Origin: Actinomycetes bacterium
Lineage (GTDB): Bacteria; Actinomycetota; Actinomycetes; Actinomycetales; Cellulomonadaceae
Assembly: GCA_021793115.1 (NCBI GenBank)
Contig: JAJYTJ010000015.1
Coordinates: forward strand, 1-38,769
Direction: 5' to 3'
Length of the DNA: 38,769 nucleotides
Below are positions 8,761 to 15,549 of the stretch, piece after piece. The notes beneath the pieces were generated by a model. That model was not told the origin of the DNA. It saw only the letters and a program-made list of their open reading frames with translations, and ran no database searches. The position numbers and the translations under genes were made by a program. Positions within the stretch are counted from its first letter, which is position 1, and every line of letters starts with the position of its first letter.

Positions 8761-10164
8761 ATGCGGCAGGGCGTAGGACGAACGGCTCGAGGGATCGGGG
8801 TCACGGCGGTGGCGGGTGTGTGGATCTTCGGCGACCTGCCCCTGGGGCAGGCCGCCGGGCCCTCCTACATGCTCGAGTCGTGGGCCCGCGAGCTCGGGCG
8901 GCAGGGCTTGGCGCCGCGGACCTTCACGCCGGCGGGCGGGGTGCGGGGGCGGCGCCGCGACGCGGCGCAGGTGACGTTCCGGTCGCTGCGCCACGTCGGG
9001 TACCCGGGGGACCACCACGCGCGGTACTCCACCGCGGCCGAGCTGGTGCGCGCGCGCCGCGAGCTGCCCGACGTCGTCGTCGTGGCCACGCTCGGTCGCG
9101 TGGGTGTGCTGGGCCTGGTCATCGCCGCCTTCTACGGGATCCCGCTGGTCGTCGTCGTCTCGACGGACACCACCAGCGCCACGGCTTACTACAGCGCCGC
9201 CCGGGCCGTGGTGTCCGGTGGTCTCAAGCCCGCGCTGCTGGCGGCCGTGTCCCCGCGGGCCCGGGCCGCGTTCCTGCGCCGCCCCGGGTCCGGGGGTGGC
9301 CAGCCGCTCGGCCGGTTGGTGGCGCGCATCACCGCCGCGCTGCACGCCGACGCCGACGAGGTGGTGCTGCTGTCGGCCAAGGGCCTGTCGACGTACGGCG
9401 GCGCGTGCTCCTCGGCGCACGTCACGGTGATCCCGGCGGGCATCGACCGGCTCCCCGCCGGTCCGGTGCCGCCGGAGCTGGCGTGGCGGCCCGGCGCGCT
9501 GCGCGTGCTCTACGTGGGGCGGTTCGCGCCCGAGAAGAACGTGCTGCTCCTGGTGCAGGCGCTCCGACTGGCCCTGGACCGGGGCGTGGACGCGCAGCTC
9601 GCCCTGGTGGGCGAGGGGCCGCTGCGCGAGCGCCTGGTGGCCGAGGCGGACCGGCTGGGGGTGGCCGACCGCGTGGTGGTGGTCGGGCCCTTCCCGCGCG
9701 CTCACCTCGGGGGCGTGTACGCCGGCGCCGACGTCTTCGCGTTCCCCTCGGTGGCGGACACGCAGGCGTTCGTGCTCAACGAGGCCGCGCACGAGGCGCT
9801 GCCGCTGCTCGTCTCGGACACCGTCAACGGCGTGGTGGCGCACGACGTGTCGGCCCTCGTCGTGCCGCCCGACCCGGCGCGCTACGCGCAGGCCCTGGCG
9901 CGCCTGGGCGACCGGGAGCTGCGGCAGCGGTTGGGTACGGCCGCGCGCGAGCTGGCGCAGCGCCTCGGGGAGGCCGCGCAGTGCGCGCGCCTCGCCGACG
10001 TCATCGGCCGCGCCGCGGGCTGGCCGCCGGCCCCGGCGCGGGCGGCTGCCGACGATGCGCCGGCAGGTGCCGAAGGGGGACCCGCGCAGCTGCCGGCCTG
10101 GGGCGGGGCGAAGCCCCCCGCGCCGGCCGACGCGAGCGTCACCGCGGTCGCACGGACCAGATGA
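8761..10164 (+). CDS. GT4-family glycosyltransferase
   Basis: The protein has 467 residues and a GT-B fold. The N-terminal half has the acceptor-side Rossmann features (WIFGDLPLGQAAGPSYMLESW near 20-40 and VVVATLGRVGVLGLV). The C-terminal nucleotide-sugar domain has VLYVGRFAPEKN near 250-261, ALVGEGPLRERL near 280-291, and an acidic/hydrophobic donor-site stretch (DVFAFPSVADTQAFVLNEAA). It would transfer a sugar from an activated donor to a lipid, wall polymer or small molecule; the acceptor is unknown. The last ~50 residues are Ala/Pro-rich and probably disordered. The start is uncertain: ATG 8761 is used, while GTG 8809 would begin closer to the first beta strand. Its 3' end overlaps the convergent PIG-L gene by 26 bases. 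Confidence 0.8.
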   Translation: MRQGVGRTARGIGVTAVAGVWIFGDLPLGQAAGPSYMLESWARELGRQGLAPRTFTPAGGVRGRRRDAAQVTFRSLRHVGYPGDHHARYSTAAELVRARRELPDVVVVATLGRVGVLGLVIAAFYGIPLVVVVSTDTTSATAYYSAARAVVSGGLKPALLAAVSPRARAAFLRRPGSGGGQPLGRLVARITAALHADADEVVLLSAKGLSTYGGACSSAHVTVIPAGIDRLPAGPVPPELAWRPGALRVLYVGRFAPEKNVLLLVQALRLALDRGVDAQLALVGEGPLRERLVAEADRLGVADRVVVVGPFPRAHLGGVYAGADVFAFPSVADTQAFVLNEAAHEALPLLVSDTVNGVVAHDVSALVVPPDPARYAQALARLGDRELRQRLGTAARELAQRLGEAAQCARLADVIGRAAGWPPAPARAAADDAPAGAEGGPAQLPAWGGAKPPAPADASVTAVARTR

Positions 10165-11017
10165 CGTCCCCGCCGCGCACCCGGTGGGCGCGGCGTAGGA
10201 GGGGCCCCAGCTGGCGCATGCCACCCAGCGCGGGGGTCTGGCTCCCGTACTGCGCGACGGCGGCGAGCTGCCGTTCCTGGCACCAGTCGTCCACCGGGTG
10301 ACGCTCGGCGTGCCAGACGAGGTCCGGGTGGCCGGGCAGGTAGGCCGGGAGCGACGGGCCGGCGGCGAGCAGCGGCGTGGTGAGCAGCACCAGCCCTTCG
10401 AGGGGCGCGACCCAGCCCGGCGCGTCCAGCACGCGCCGGGCGACGGGCTCGCGCGCCTGGCCGGTCACCGGGTGCCGGCGGCGGGCGGCGTTGCCCAGGG
10501 CGTAGAAGTCCTCGTAGAAGCCCACCCGGTCCGTGGCGTCCAGGCGCAGCGCCGCCGTGAGCAGCGCGACGGCCACCTCGACGTGGTCCACGTGGTGGCC
10601 GATCCCGAGCGGCGCGAGCACGCGCGTGCCCGGCAGCGCGAGGGCCTGGGCCGCGATCTCCTCGAGCCGGGCGAGCTCGCCGAACCCCGCGCGCGTGGCG
10701 GGCGTGCGGAACGCCGCACGCAGCCCCCGGGCCGGCGGCGTACGCCAGACCCGCTCCGGCAGGTCGAGCCGGCGGGCCCCCGCGCCGAGGATCCCCAGCG
10801 CGCGGTCGTCCTCGGCGATCCGCGCGGCGTAGTCCGCGAAGGGGCGCAGCTGGCGCGGCACAGGGCCGGTGGGTGCCCGGGTGAACGCGGTCCAGACCGC
10901 CACGGGACGACCGGCGCGGGCGCGGGCGGCGACCTGCGCGCCGAGCGAGAGCACGGCGTCGTCCAGGTGCGGGGAGAGCACCACCCACCCGCCGGACGCG
11001 ACCACGGCGCCGATCAT
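10139..11017 (-). CDS. PIG-L family deacetylase
   Basis: A zinc-dependent deacetylase of the LmbE / PIG-L family, 292 residues. The N-terminal zinc site SPHLDDAVLSLG (residues 15-26; H17, D19, D20) and the second site GHHVDHVEV near 140 are both intact. Family members remove acetyl groups from N-acetylglucosamine-type substrates (MshB in mycothiol synthesis is the best-known actinobacterial case), but this one is only generally similar. The start ATG 11017 lies directly before the first beta strand and has a weak ribosome site. It faces the GT4 gene with overlapping 3' ends, and a shared glycoconjugate pathway is possible. Confidence 0.85.
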   Translation of the reverse strand: MIGAVVASGGWVVLSPHLDDAVLSLGAQVAARARAGRPVAVWTAFTRAPTGPVPRQLRPFADYAARIAEDDRALGILGAGARRLDLPERVWRTPPARGLRAAFRTPATRAGFGELARLEEIAAQALALPGTRVLAPLGIGHHVDHVEVAVALLTAALRLDATDRVGFYEDFYALGNAARRRHPVTGQAREPVARRVLDAPGWVAPLEGLVLLTTPLLAAGPSLPAYLPGHPDLVWHAERHPVDDWCQERQLAAVAQYGSQTPALGGMRQLGPLLRRAHRVRGGDVIWSVRPR

Positions 11018-11128
11018 GCCAGGCGTCCGCGGGTGAGCGGGCCCTGACCTGCGCGGCGGCCGCCCGGGATGCCCGACCGCGGCGGCGGTGTGACGCTGGG
11101 ACGACGAGAGGAAGGAGCGCCCACGGCT

Positions 11129-11311
11129 GTGACACCGTTCAAGGACCTGCCGTTGGCGGATCACGACCGCGAGTGGGACGGCGCGGCGGCCGTGGTCCAG
11201 GGCTCGCGCGGCGGCGTCTCGTTGCCGGCGAAGGACGTGGACCGCGCCGAGAGCCACCTGGCGCCGTACGACCGCGCGATGGGCGAGACGCCCCCGTGGG
11301 ACCGGGACTGA
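11129..11311 (+). CDS. Small hypothetical protein
   Basis: About 60 residues from the GTG at 11129, which sits 11 bases after a GAGGAAGGAG purine stretch; GTG 11090 and ATG 11069 are in-frame alternatives. The N-terminal segment DLPLADHDREWDG recalls a short motif I associate with the start of phage prohead-protease-like or related proteins, but nothing of the rest of such a protein follows. The remainder is polar and ends PPWDRD. No membrane segment or known domain is seen, and no function is proposed. Confidence 0.5.
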   Translation: MTPFKDLPLADHDREWDGAAAVVQGSRGGVSLPAKDVDRAESHLAPYDRAMGETPPWDRD

Positions 11312-11345
11312 GCGCCCCGACGGGCGCCGTGCACGAGAGGATGCC

Positions 11346-11561
11346 ATGACCGCCAACACACCGGGGACCCCTTTCGGCGCCCGACCGGAGCCCGGGCCCC
11401 ACGGCGCGGGCACGCCCCCCGTGCGTGGCGTCCCGCGACAGCGGGGCCCGCTGCCGCCGGACGAGCCCGCACCCGGGTCGGACGACGACGGGCCGGAGGA
11501 GGGCTTAACGCCGCCGGACGAGCTGCCCGAGCGGCCGGCACCGCCGGACACGCACCGGTAG
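11346..11561 (+). CDS. Pro-rich acidic small protein
   Basis: The protein has 71 residues with about one residue in four being Pro, plus many Asp, Glu and Gly; it is almost certainly disordered. A GAGAGGA purine stretch precedes the ATG, and it follows the preceding small gene by 34 bases, so the two may be co-transcribed. It resembles in composition (not clearly in sequence) the DSPG-repeat protein at 36856-37200. Function unknown. Confidence 0.5.
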   Translation: MTANTPGTPFGARPEPGPHGAGTPPVRGVPRQRGPLPPDEPAPGSDDDGPEEGLTPPDELPERPAPPDTHR

Positions 11562-11592
11562 CGGTCGGACGCGCCCGGCGAGGGCGAGTGCC

Positions 11593-11979
11593 CTACCGCC
11601 GCCCGTCCTCGTCGGCCAGCGCCTGGCTCAGGTGCTCGCGCAGCACCGCCGCGTGGTTGACCACCGGGTCGTGCGCCGCGAACAGGAGGGTCACCGTGCC
11701 GTGGGCGCGCGCGAGCTCCAGGAGCTCGCCGACGGCCTCGCGGGCGGGGGAGCGGTCGAGCTCCGCCCGGTAGCGGTGGGCGAAGTCGTCGAACCGCGCC
11801 GGGTCGTGGTGCCACTCGACGCGCAGCGCGGGGCTCGGGGCGGCGTCCTTGAGCCACCGGTCGGCCGCCGCGCGCTCCTTCGTCAGGCCGCGGGGCCAGA
11901 GGCGGTCGACGAGCACGCGCACGCCGTCGTCGGGCGCCGGGTCGTCGTACACGCGCTTGAGGCGGAACGTCGGGCTCAT
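11593..11979 (-). CDS. DUF488 family protein (YeaO-like)
   Basis: The protein has 128 residues. It begins with the family hallmark FRLKRVYDDPAPDDGVRVLV followed by DRLWPRGLTKE, then the WHHDPARFDDFAHRYRAEL segment and a C-terminal TLLFAAHDPVVNHAAVLREHL. These are all typical of DUF488 proteins like E. coli YeaO, whose biochemical role is unknown. The ATG at 11979 has GGAGG at good spacing; an open extension to 12039 has no such site. It lies 76 bases downstream of the DUF2249 gene in the same direction and could belong to that operon. Confidence 0.85.
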   Translation of the reverse strand: MSPTFRLKRVYDDPAPDDGVRVLVDRLWPRGLTKERAAADRWLKDAAPSPALRVEWHHDPARFDDFAHRYRAELDRSPAREAVGELLELARAHGTVTLLFAAHDPVVNHAAVLREHLSQALADEDGRR

Positions 11980-12055
11980 GGGCAGCCTCCGGCCGGGGAA
12001 AGGAGCGGTGCCGGGCCCCTCCAGGTGTAGGCCCGGCACCGCCGTCGGACCAGGT

Positions 12056-12358
12056 TCACGCGGCCCTGCGTGTCACCTTCACGTGCCACTCGGTCGGGCC
12101 CTCGACCAGGTACTCGACCTCGATCGGCGCGCGCTGCGACAGCTGGGTGAGCATCGGCACCGGGGCATGCGGGGCGATGAGCACGATCGAGCCGCCCGGG
12201 GCGATGGCCTCGAAGGCGCCGAAGATCGCGGCGTGCCGCACGGCGTGCGGGATCGCCCGCACGTCGAGGACGGGGGTCTCGTCCTCGTGCTCGTGGCAGT
12301 CGCAGGTGTGGCCGGCCGGCGCGGCCGAGTCGTCGTGGATCTGGATGGCCTCAGTCAT
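12056..12358 (-). CDS. DUF2249 domain protein with Cys/His-rich N-terminus
   Basis: The protein has 100 residues. Residues ~30-97 show the DUF2249 pattern (LDVRAIPHAVRHAAIFGAFEA, then GGSIVLIAPHAPVPML and a final EGPTEWHVKVTR). The N-terminus holds HTCDCHEHED (residues 17-26), which could bind a metal. DUF2249 proteins are often found near hemerythrin-like, NO-related and denitrification genes, but their activity is not established. The start codon overlaps the 3' end of the P450 gene by 8 bases, so the two are translationally coupled. Confidence 0.85.
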   Translation of the reverse strand: MTEAIQIHDDSAAPAGHTCDCHEHEDETPVLDVRAIPHAVRHAAIFGAFEAIAPGGSIVLIAPHAPVPMLTQLSQRAPIEVEYLVEGPTEWHVKVTRRAA

Positions 12359-13595
12359 GCTCTGCTCCTCGATGGGCTGGCGCCGGGACGGTGCCCGGCG
12401 TGGGTGCCGGCGCGGTCAACCGCACCGACAGGTCGGTGAATCCCCCGGCCGGGTACGCGGCGCGGGTCGGAGGCTCGTCGGGCCACGGCTCGATGCGCGA
12501 GGTCGCGGCCAGCAGCTCCTCGACCAGCACGCGCAGCTCGAGCCGGGCCAGGGGCGCGCCGGGGCACACGTGGATGCCGGCGCCGTACAGCAGGTTGTCG
12601 GGCGCGGGCCGGCCGAGCCGGAACTCGTCCGGGTCGCCGAACACGTCCTCGTCGCGGTTGGCGGACGCCCACAGGGCCGTGAGCCGGTCACCCGGCGCGA
12701 ACCGGCGGCCCGCGAGCGTGGTGGGCCGCGCGACGACGCGCCGGCTGGCGACGAAGGGCGGTTCGATGCGCAGCATCTCGTCGGTGGCCTCCGTGATGGT
12801 CACCGGGTAGCGCCGCAGCGCCTCCTGCACGTCCGGCCGCGTGGCGAGCAGGTGCACGACGATGCCCACCGAGGCGGCGATGGTGCCCAGCTCGCCGACG
12901 GTCCAGTTGCGCAGGATCGACACCAGCTCGGCGTCGGTCAGGGGCCGGCCGTCGACGGTCTCGCGCAGCAGGCGCGTCGTGAGGTCGTCGGGCGCGTCGC
13001 CCCCCAGCGCCCGGCGCTCGTCGAGCAGCTGCGTGATGTAGCCGTCGAACTCGTCGGCGACCGCCGCGGTGGCCACGGGGTCGCGGGCCAGCGTCGCGGC
13101 CCGGTTGCGCGCGGTCCAGGCGCGCAGCGGCTCCTCCAGCCGCTGCGGCCAGCCGAGGTAGGCCGACTGGACCTGCAGCGCGAAGGGCTCCGCCAGCTCG
13201 GTCATGACGGCCGCGCGGGCGCCGCGCGGGAGCCGTGCGACGAGCCGCGCGGCGATGGCGCGGCACGCCGGCTCGAACGGCTCGACGACCTCGGGCGTGT
13301 AGTACTGGTCGACGATCGCGCGGAACGCGGTGTGCTCCGGGGGGTCCATGCCGTTGGGCACCTGCACGTGGCTGGAGACCGCGTTGGAGAAGGTGTCGTG
13401 GTCCAGCGCGGTGCGCAGCACGTCGGCGTGGCGGAACAGGGTCCAGGTGCCGGTCTCGTCGTGCGCCACGGGGCAGCGGCCCCGCATCTCGTCGTACGCG
13501 GCGACCTGGTCGGCCAGGACCGCGGGGGACCGCGGGTCCCAGGCGGGGGGCGACGCGGGGTCCTGGTCCGGGTCCCCGGCGTGGTCAGCGGGCAT
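12351..13595 (-). CDS. Cytochrome P450, candidate NO-handling enzyme
   Basis: A soluble class of 414 residues. The ExxR motif is EMLR (E273-R276) and the heme loop is YGAGIHVCPGAPLARLE with Cys344 as the thiolate ligand. In the I-helix (WTVGELGTIAASVG) the conserved Thr is T238, but the residue before it is G237 instead of the usual Asp/Glu of the acid-alcohol pair. By my hand alignment this is the same position that is Ala in fungal P450nor (NO reductase). The gene lies between an Fe-S-type regulator (11-base overlap) and DUF2249, opposite nirK. A role in NO reduction is an inference; a biosynthetic or other P450 remains possible. Confidence 0.85.
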   Translation of the reverse strand: MPADHAGDPDQDPASPPAWDPRSPAVLADQVAAYDEMRGRCPVAHDETGTWTLFRHADVLRTALDHDTFSNAVSSHVQVPNGMDPPEHTAFRAIVDQYYTPEVVEPFEPACRAIAARLVARLPRGARAAVMTELAEPFALQVQSAYLGWPQRLEEPLRAWTARNRAATLARDPVATAAVADEFDGYITQLLDERRALGGDAPDDLTTRLLRETVDGRPLTDAELVSILRNWTVGELGTIAASVGIVVHLLATRPDVQEALRRYPVTITEATDEMLRIEPPFVASRRVVARPTTLAGRRFAPGDRLTALWASANRDEDVFGDPDEFRLGRPAPDNLLYGAGIHVCPGAPLARLELRVLVEELLAATSRIEPWPDEPPTRAAYPAGGFTDLSVRLTAPAPTPGTVPAPAHRGAEHD

Positions 13596-14229
13596 GGTCC
13601 GGCTCCGGCGCTCGGAGGGTCAGCAGGCACAGCTGCTGCTCGACGAAGGGCACGAGCCCCACCTGGACACCCTCACCCCGGGTCGCGCGCCGCGCCAACC
13701 CCTGCGCCAGGCCGAGGTGCACGCGGCACACGACGTCCGGGTGCCGGCGGGCGGCGTCCCGGAACGGACAGGCCCGCAGGCGCAGCGTGTCGCCGGCCGG
13801 CTCGGGGTCGAAGCCCAGGCGGCCGAATGTCTCGGTGATGGCCTCGGCGGCGGTGCCGGTGGGCTCGGGCAGCTGGTCGGCCCAGCGCCGGCCGGCCGCG
13901 AGCGGGCCGTCGGCCCGGTCGGCCGCGGCGGCGGCGTCGGCCAGCGCCTCGATCATCCGGTCGCGCGCGTGGCCGGCGTCCAGGCCGACCGCGCGGAACA
14001 CGACGCTCGGGCGCCCGCGCCGGGGGGCGTGCCGGGTCTCGCGCACGACGAGGCCGGCCTCCTCGAGCTGGTCGAGGTGGAACCGGACGGTCGACACGTG
14101 CAGGTCGAGGAGGGCGGCGAGCTGCTGGGCGGTGGGCGGGGCCGCAGCGGCGTCGAGCACCTCGAGCACGCGCTGGCGCACCGGGGAGGCCAGCGCGGCG
14201 TGCCGGCCGGCGTCCACGAGCTCGCTCAT
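13585..14229 (-). CDS. ArsR/SufR-like HTH regulator, first paralogue
   Basis: The protein has 214 residues. Residues ~8-75 form a winged helix (SPVRQRVLEVLDAA, TAQQLAALLDLHVSTVRFHL as recognition region, then a RETRHAPRRGRPSVVF wing). The C-terminal half carries C-x13-C-x2-H (ACPFRDAARRHPDVVCRVH) and a further Cys about 30 residues later (QQLCLL). This spacing resembles that of cyanobacterial SufR Fe-S ligands, so an Fe-S cluster sensing O2, NO or iron is likely. It heads the leftward P450-DUF2249 operon and is divergent from the nirK operon, whose start is about 60 bases away, so it probably controls both. Confidence 0.8.
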   Translation of the reverse strand: MSELVDAGRHAALASPVRQRVLEVLDAAAAPPTAQQLAALLDLHVSTVRFHLDQLEEAGLVVRETRHAPRRGRPSVVFRAVGLDAGHARDRMIEALADAAAAADRADGPLAAGRRWADQLPEPTGTAAEAITETFGRLGFDPEPAGDTLRLRACPFRDAARRHPDVVCRVHLGLAQGLARRATRGEGVQVGLVPFVEQQLCLLTLRAPEPDHAR

Positions 14230-14292
14230 GGATTTAACGTATCACTTTCCGCTATATTCGTGACGACCCGACGACGACGGAACGGAGACCCC
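14230..14292. promoter_or_regulatory. Divergent control region, regulator/P450 versus nirK operon
   Basis: A 63-base region that is AT-rich compared with its surroundings, between two divergent starts. It holds an imperfect inverted repeat (ACGTAT at 14238-14243 and ATATTCGT at 14254-14261) around ACTTTCCGCT. The CTTTCCG core also occurs, on the minus strand, inside the moeB operator, but the half-site spacing differs, so I do not call it the same motif. It is probably the operator of the adjacent SufR-like regulator. Confidence 0.5.
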
Positions 14293-15549
14293 GTGGCCCG
14301 CCCCTCGGTCGCGCCGACCGCGACCCGCCGCACGGCCGGCACGCGCGTCCCGCCCGTGCGGCTCGCCGTGCTCGCGCTGGCGCTGGCCGCGGCCCTGTCG
14401 GGCCTGGACGCCGCGCTGCTGCGCGTGGGTGTCGTGGCGCCGGTGCGCTCCGAGACGCTCGCGGACCAGCACGGCGTGCTCATGGTCTACGGCTTCCTCG
14501 GCACGGCGATCGCGCTGGAGCGCGCGGTCGCGTTGCAGGCGGGCGCCCGGCGCGCGGCCTGGGCGTACGCCGCCCCGATGGCGGGCGGCCTCGGCGCGGT
14601 GCTCGTGATCGTGCAGGCCGCGGGCCTCCTGCCGGCGGGCCGGACCCTCCCCGGCGGGGCCTGGGTCGCCGGCATGGCGGTGTTCGCCGCGATCTACCTG
14701 GCCGTCTGGCGGCGCCAGCAGTCGTACGCCGTGCTGGTCCAGCTGCTCGGCGCGCTGGCCGGGCTGTTCGGCGCGGCGCTGTGGGCGCGGGGGCTCGAGG
14801 TCGCGGCGGCGGTGCCGTGGTGGGCCGCCCTGCTCGTGCTGACGATCGTCGGGGAGCGGCTCGAGCTCGCGCGCGTGGCCTTCATGAGCGCCGCCGTGGA
14901 GCGGCGGATCCTCGCCGAGTCGTGCGTCCTGGTGCTCGCGCTGGCCGCAACGGCCCTCAGTCCGGCGTGGGGCTACCCGCTGCTCGGGCTCGCGCTCGGC
15001 GTGCTCATGGTGGACGTCGGTGTCCACGACATCGCGTGGCGCACCATCCGGGCTCGCGGGCTGACCCGCTTCATGGCCGCCTGCATGCTGGCCGGGTACG
15101 GCTGGGCGCTGGTGTCGGCGCTCGTCTGGATCGTCGGCGGCCCGGCCCTCGACGGCTACCGGTACGACATCGTGGTCCACTCGCTGACCATCGGGTTCGT
15201 CATGTCGATGATCCTGGCGCACGCCCCGGTGATCGTCCCGGCCCTCGCCAGGCGGCCGCTGCCGTACCACCCCGTGATGTGGGCGGTGTGGGGGTTGCTG
15301 CACGCCGGGCTGCTGGTGCGGGTGGTGGCCGGGGCGCGCGCGGCCGCCGGCGCATGGCAGGTCGGCGGGACGCTGAGCGTCGTGGCGCTGCTCGCGTTCC
15401 TGGTCTCGACCGTGGCGCTCGTCGTGCGCGGCGCGGTCCCGAGCAGGTCCTCGACGAGGCCGGCCGACGATCGGTCGGTCGGCGCCGCCGGGGCAGGCGG
15501 GCTCGCGGCCGGCGGAGCCGACGACGACGAGCCGGAGGTCGCCCGGTGA
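14293..15549 (+). CDS. NnrS-like polytopic membrane protein
   Basis: About 418 residues with roughly 11-12 hydrophobic segments. Residues 57-80 (LADQHGVLMVYGFLG, then IALERAVAL) and the later VVHSLTIGFVMSMILAHAP resemble the His-containing signatures of NnrS, a heme- and copper-containing membrane protein linked to NO stress in denitrifiers. The C-terminal ~40 residues are a polar tail. The GTG at 14293 has GGAG seven bases before it; GTG 14260 is an in-frame alternative without one. It is the first gene of the nirK operon and overlaps the next by GTGA. The NnrS link is by pattern only. Confidence 0.7.
   Translation: MARPSVAPTATRRTAGTRVPPVRLAVLALALAAALSGLDAALLRVGVVAPVRSETLADQHGVLMVYGFLGTAIALERAVALQAGARRAAWAYAAPMAGGLGAVLVIVQAAGLLPAGRTLPGGAWVAGMAVFAAIYLAVWRRQQSYAVLVQLLGALAGLFGAALWARGLEVAAAVPWWAALLVLTIVGERLELARVAFMSAAVERRILAESCVLVLALAATALSPAWGYPLLGLALGVLMVDVGVHDIAWRTIRARGLTRFMAACMLAGYGWALVSALVWIVGGPALDGYRYDIVVHSLTIGFVMSMILAHAPVIVPALARRPLPYHPVMWAVWGLLHAGLLVRVVAGARAAAGAWQVGGTLSVVALLAFLVSTVALVVRGAVPSRSSTRPADDRSVGAAGAGGLAAGGADDDEPEVAR

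Noticed and set aside
5583..8804. 1000-codon minus-strand frame opposite glnE
   Set aside because: Antisense shadow of glnE with His/Arg/Gln-rich nonsense sequence and no ribosome site.
14230..14292. Same operator in the nirK divergent region
   Set aside because: It shares the CTTTCCG core with the moeB site, but the half-site spacing is about two bases too long.
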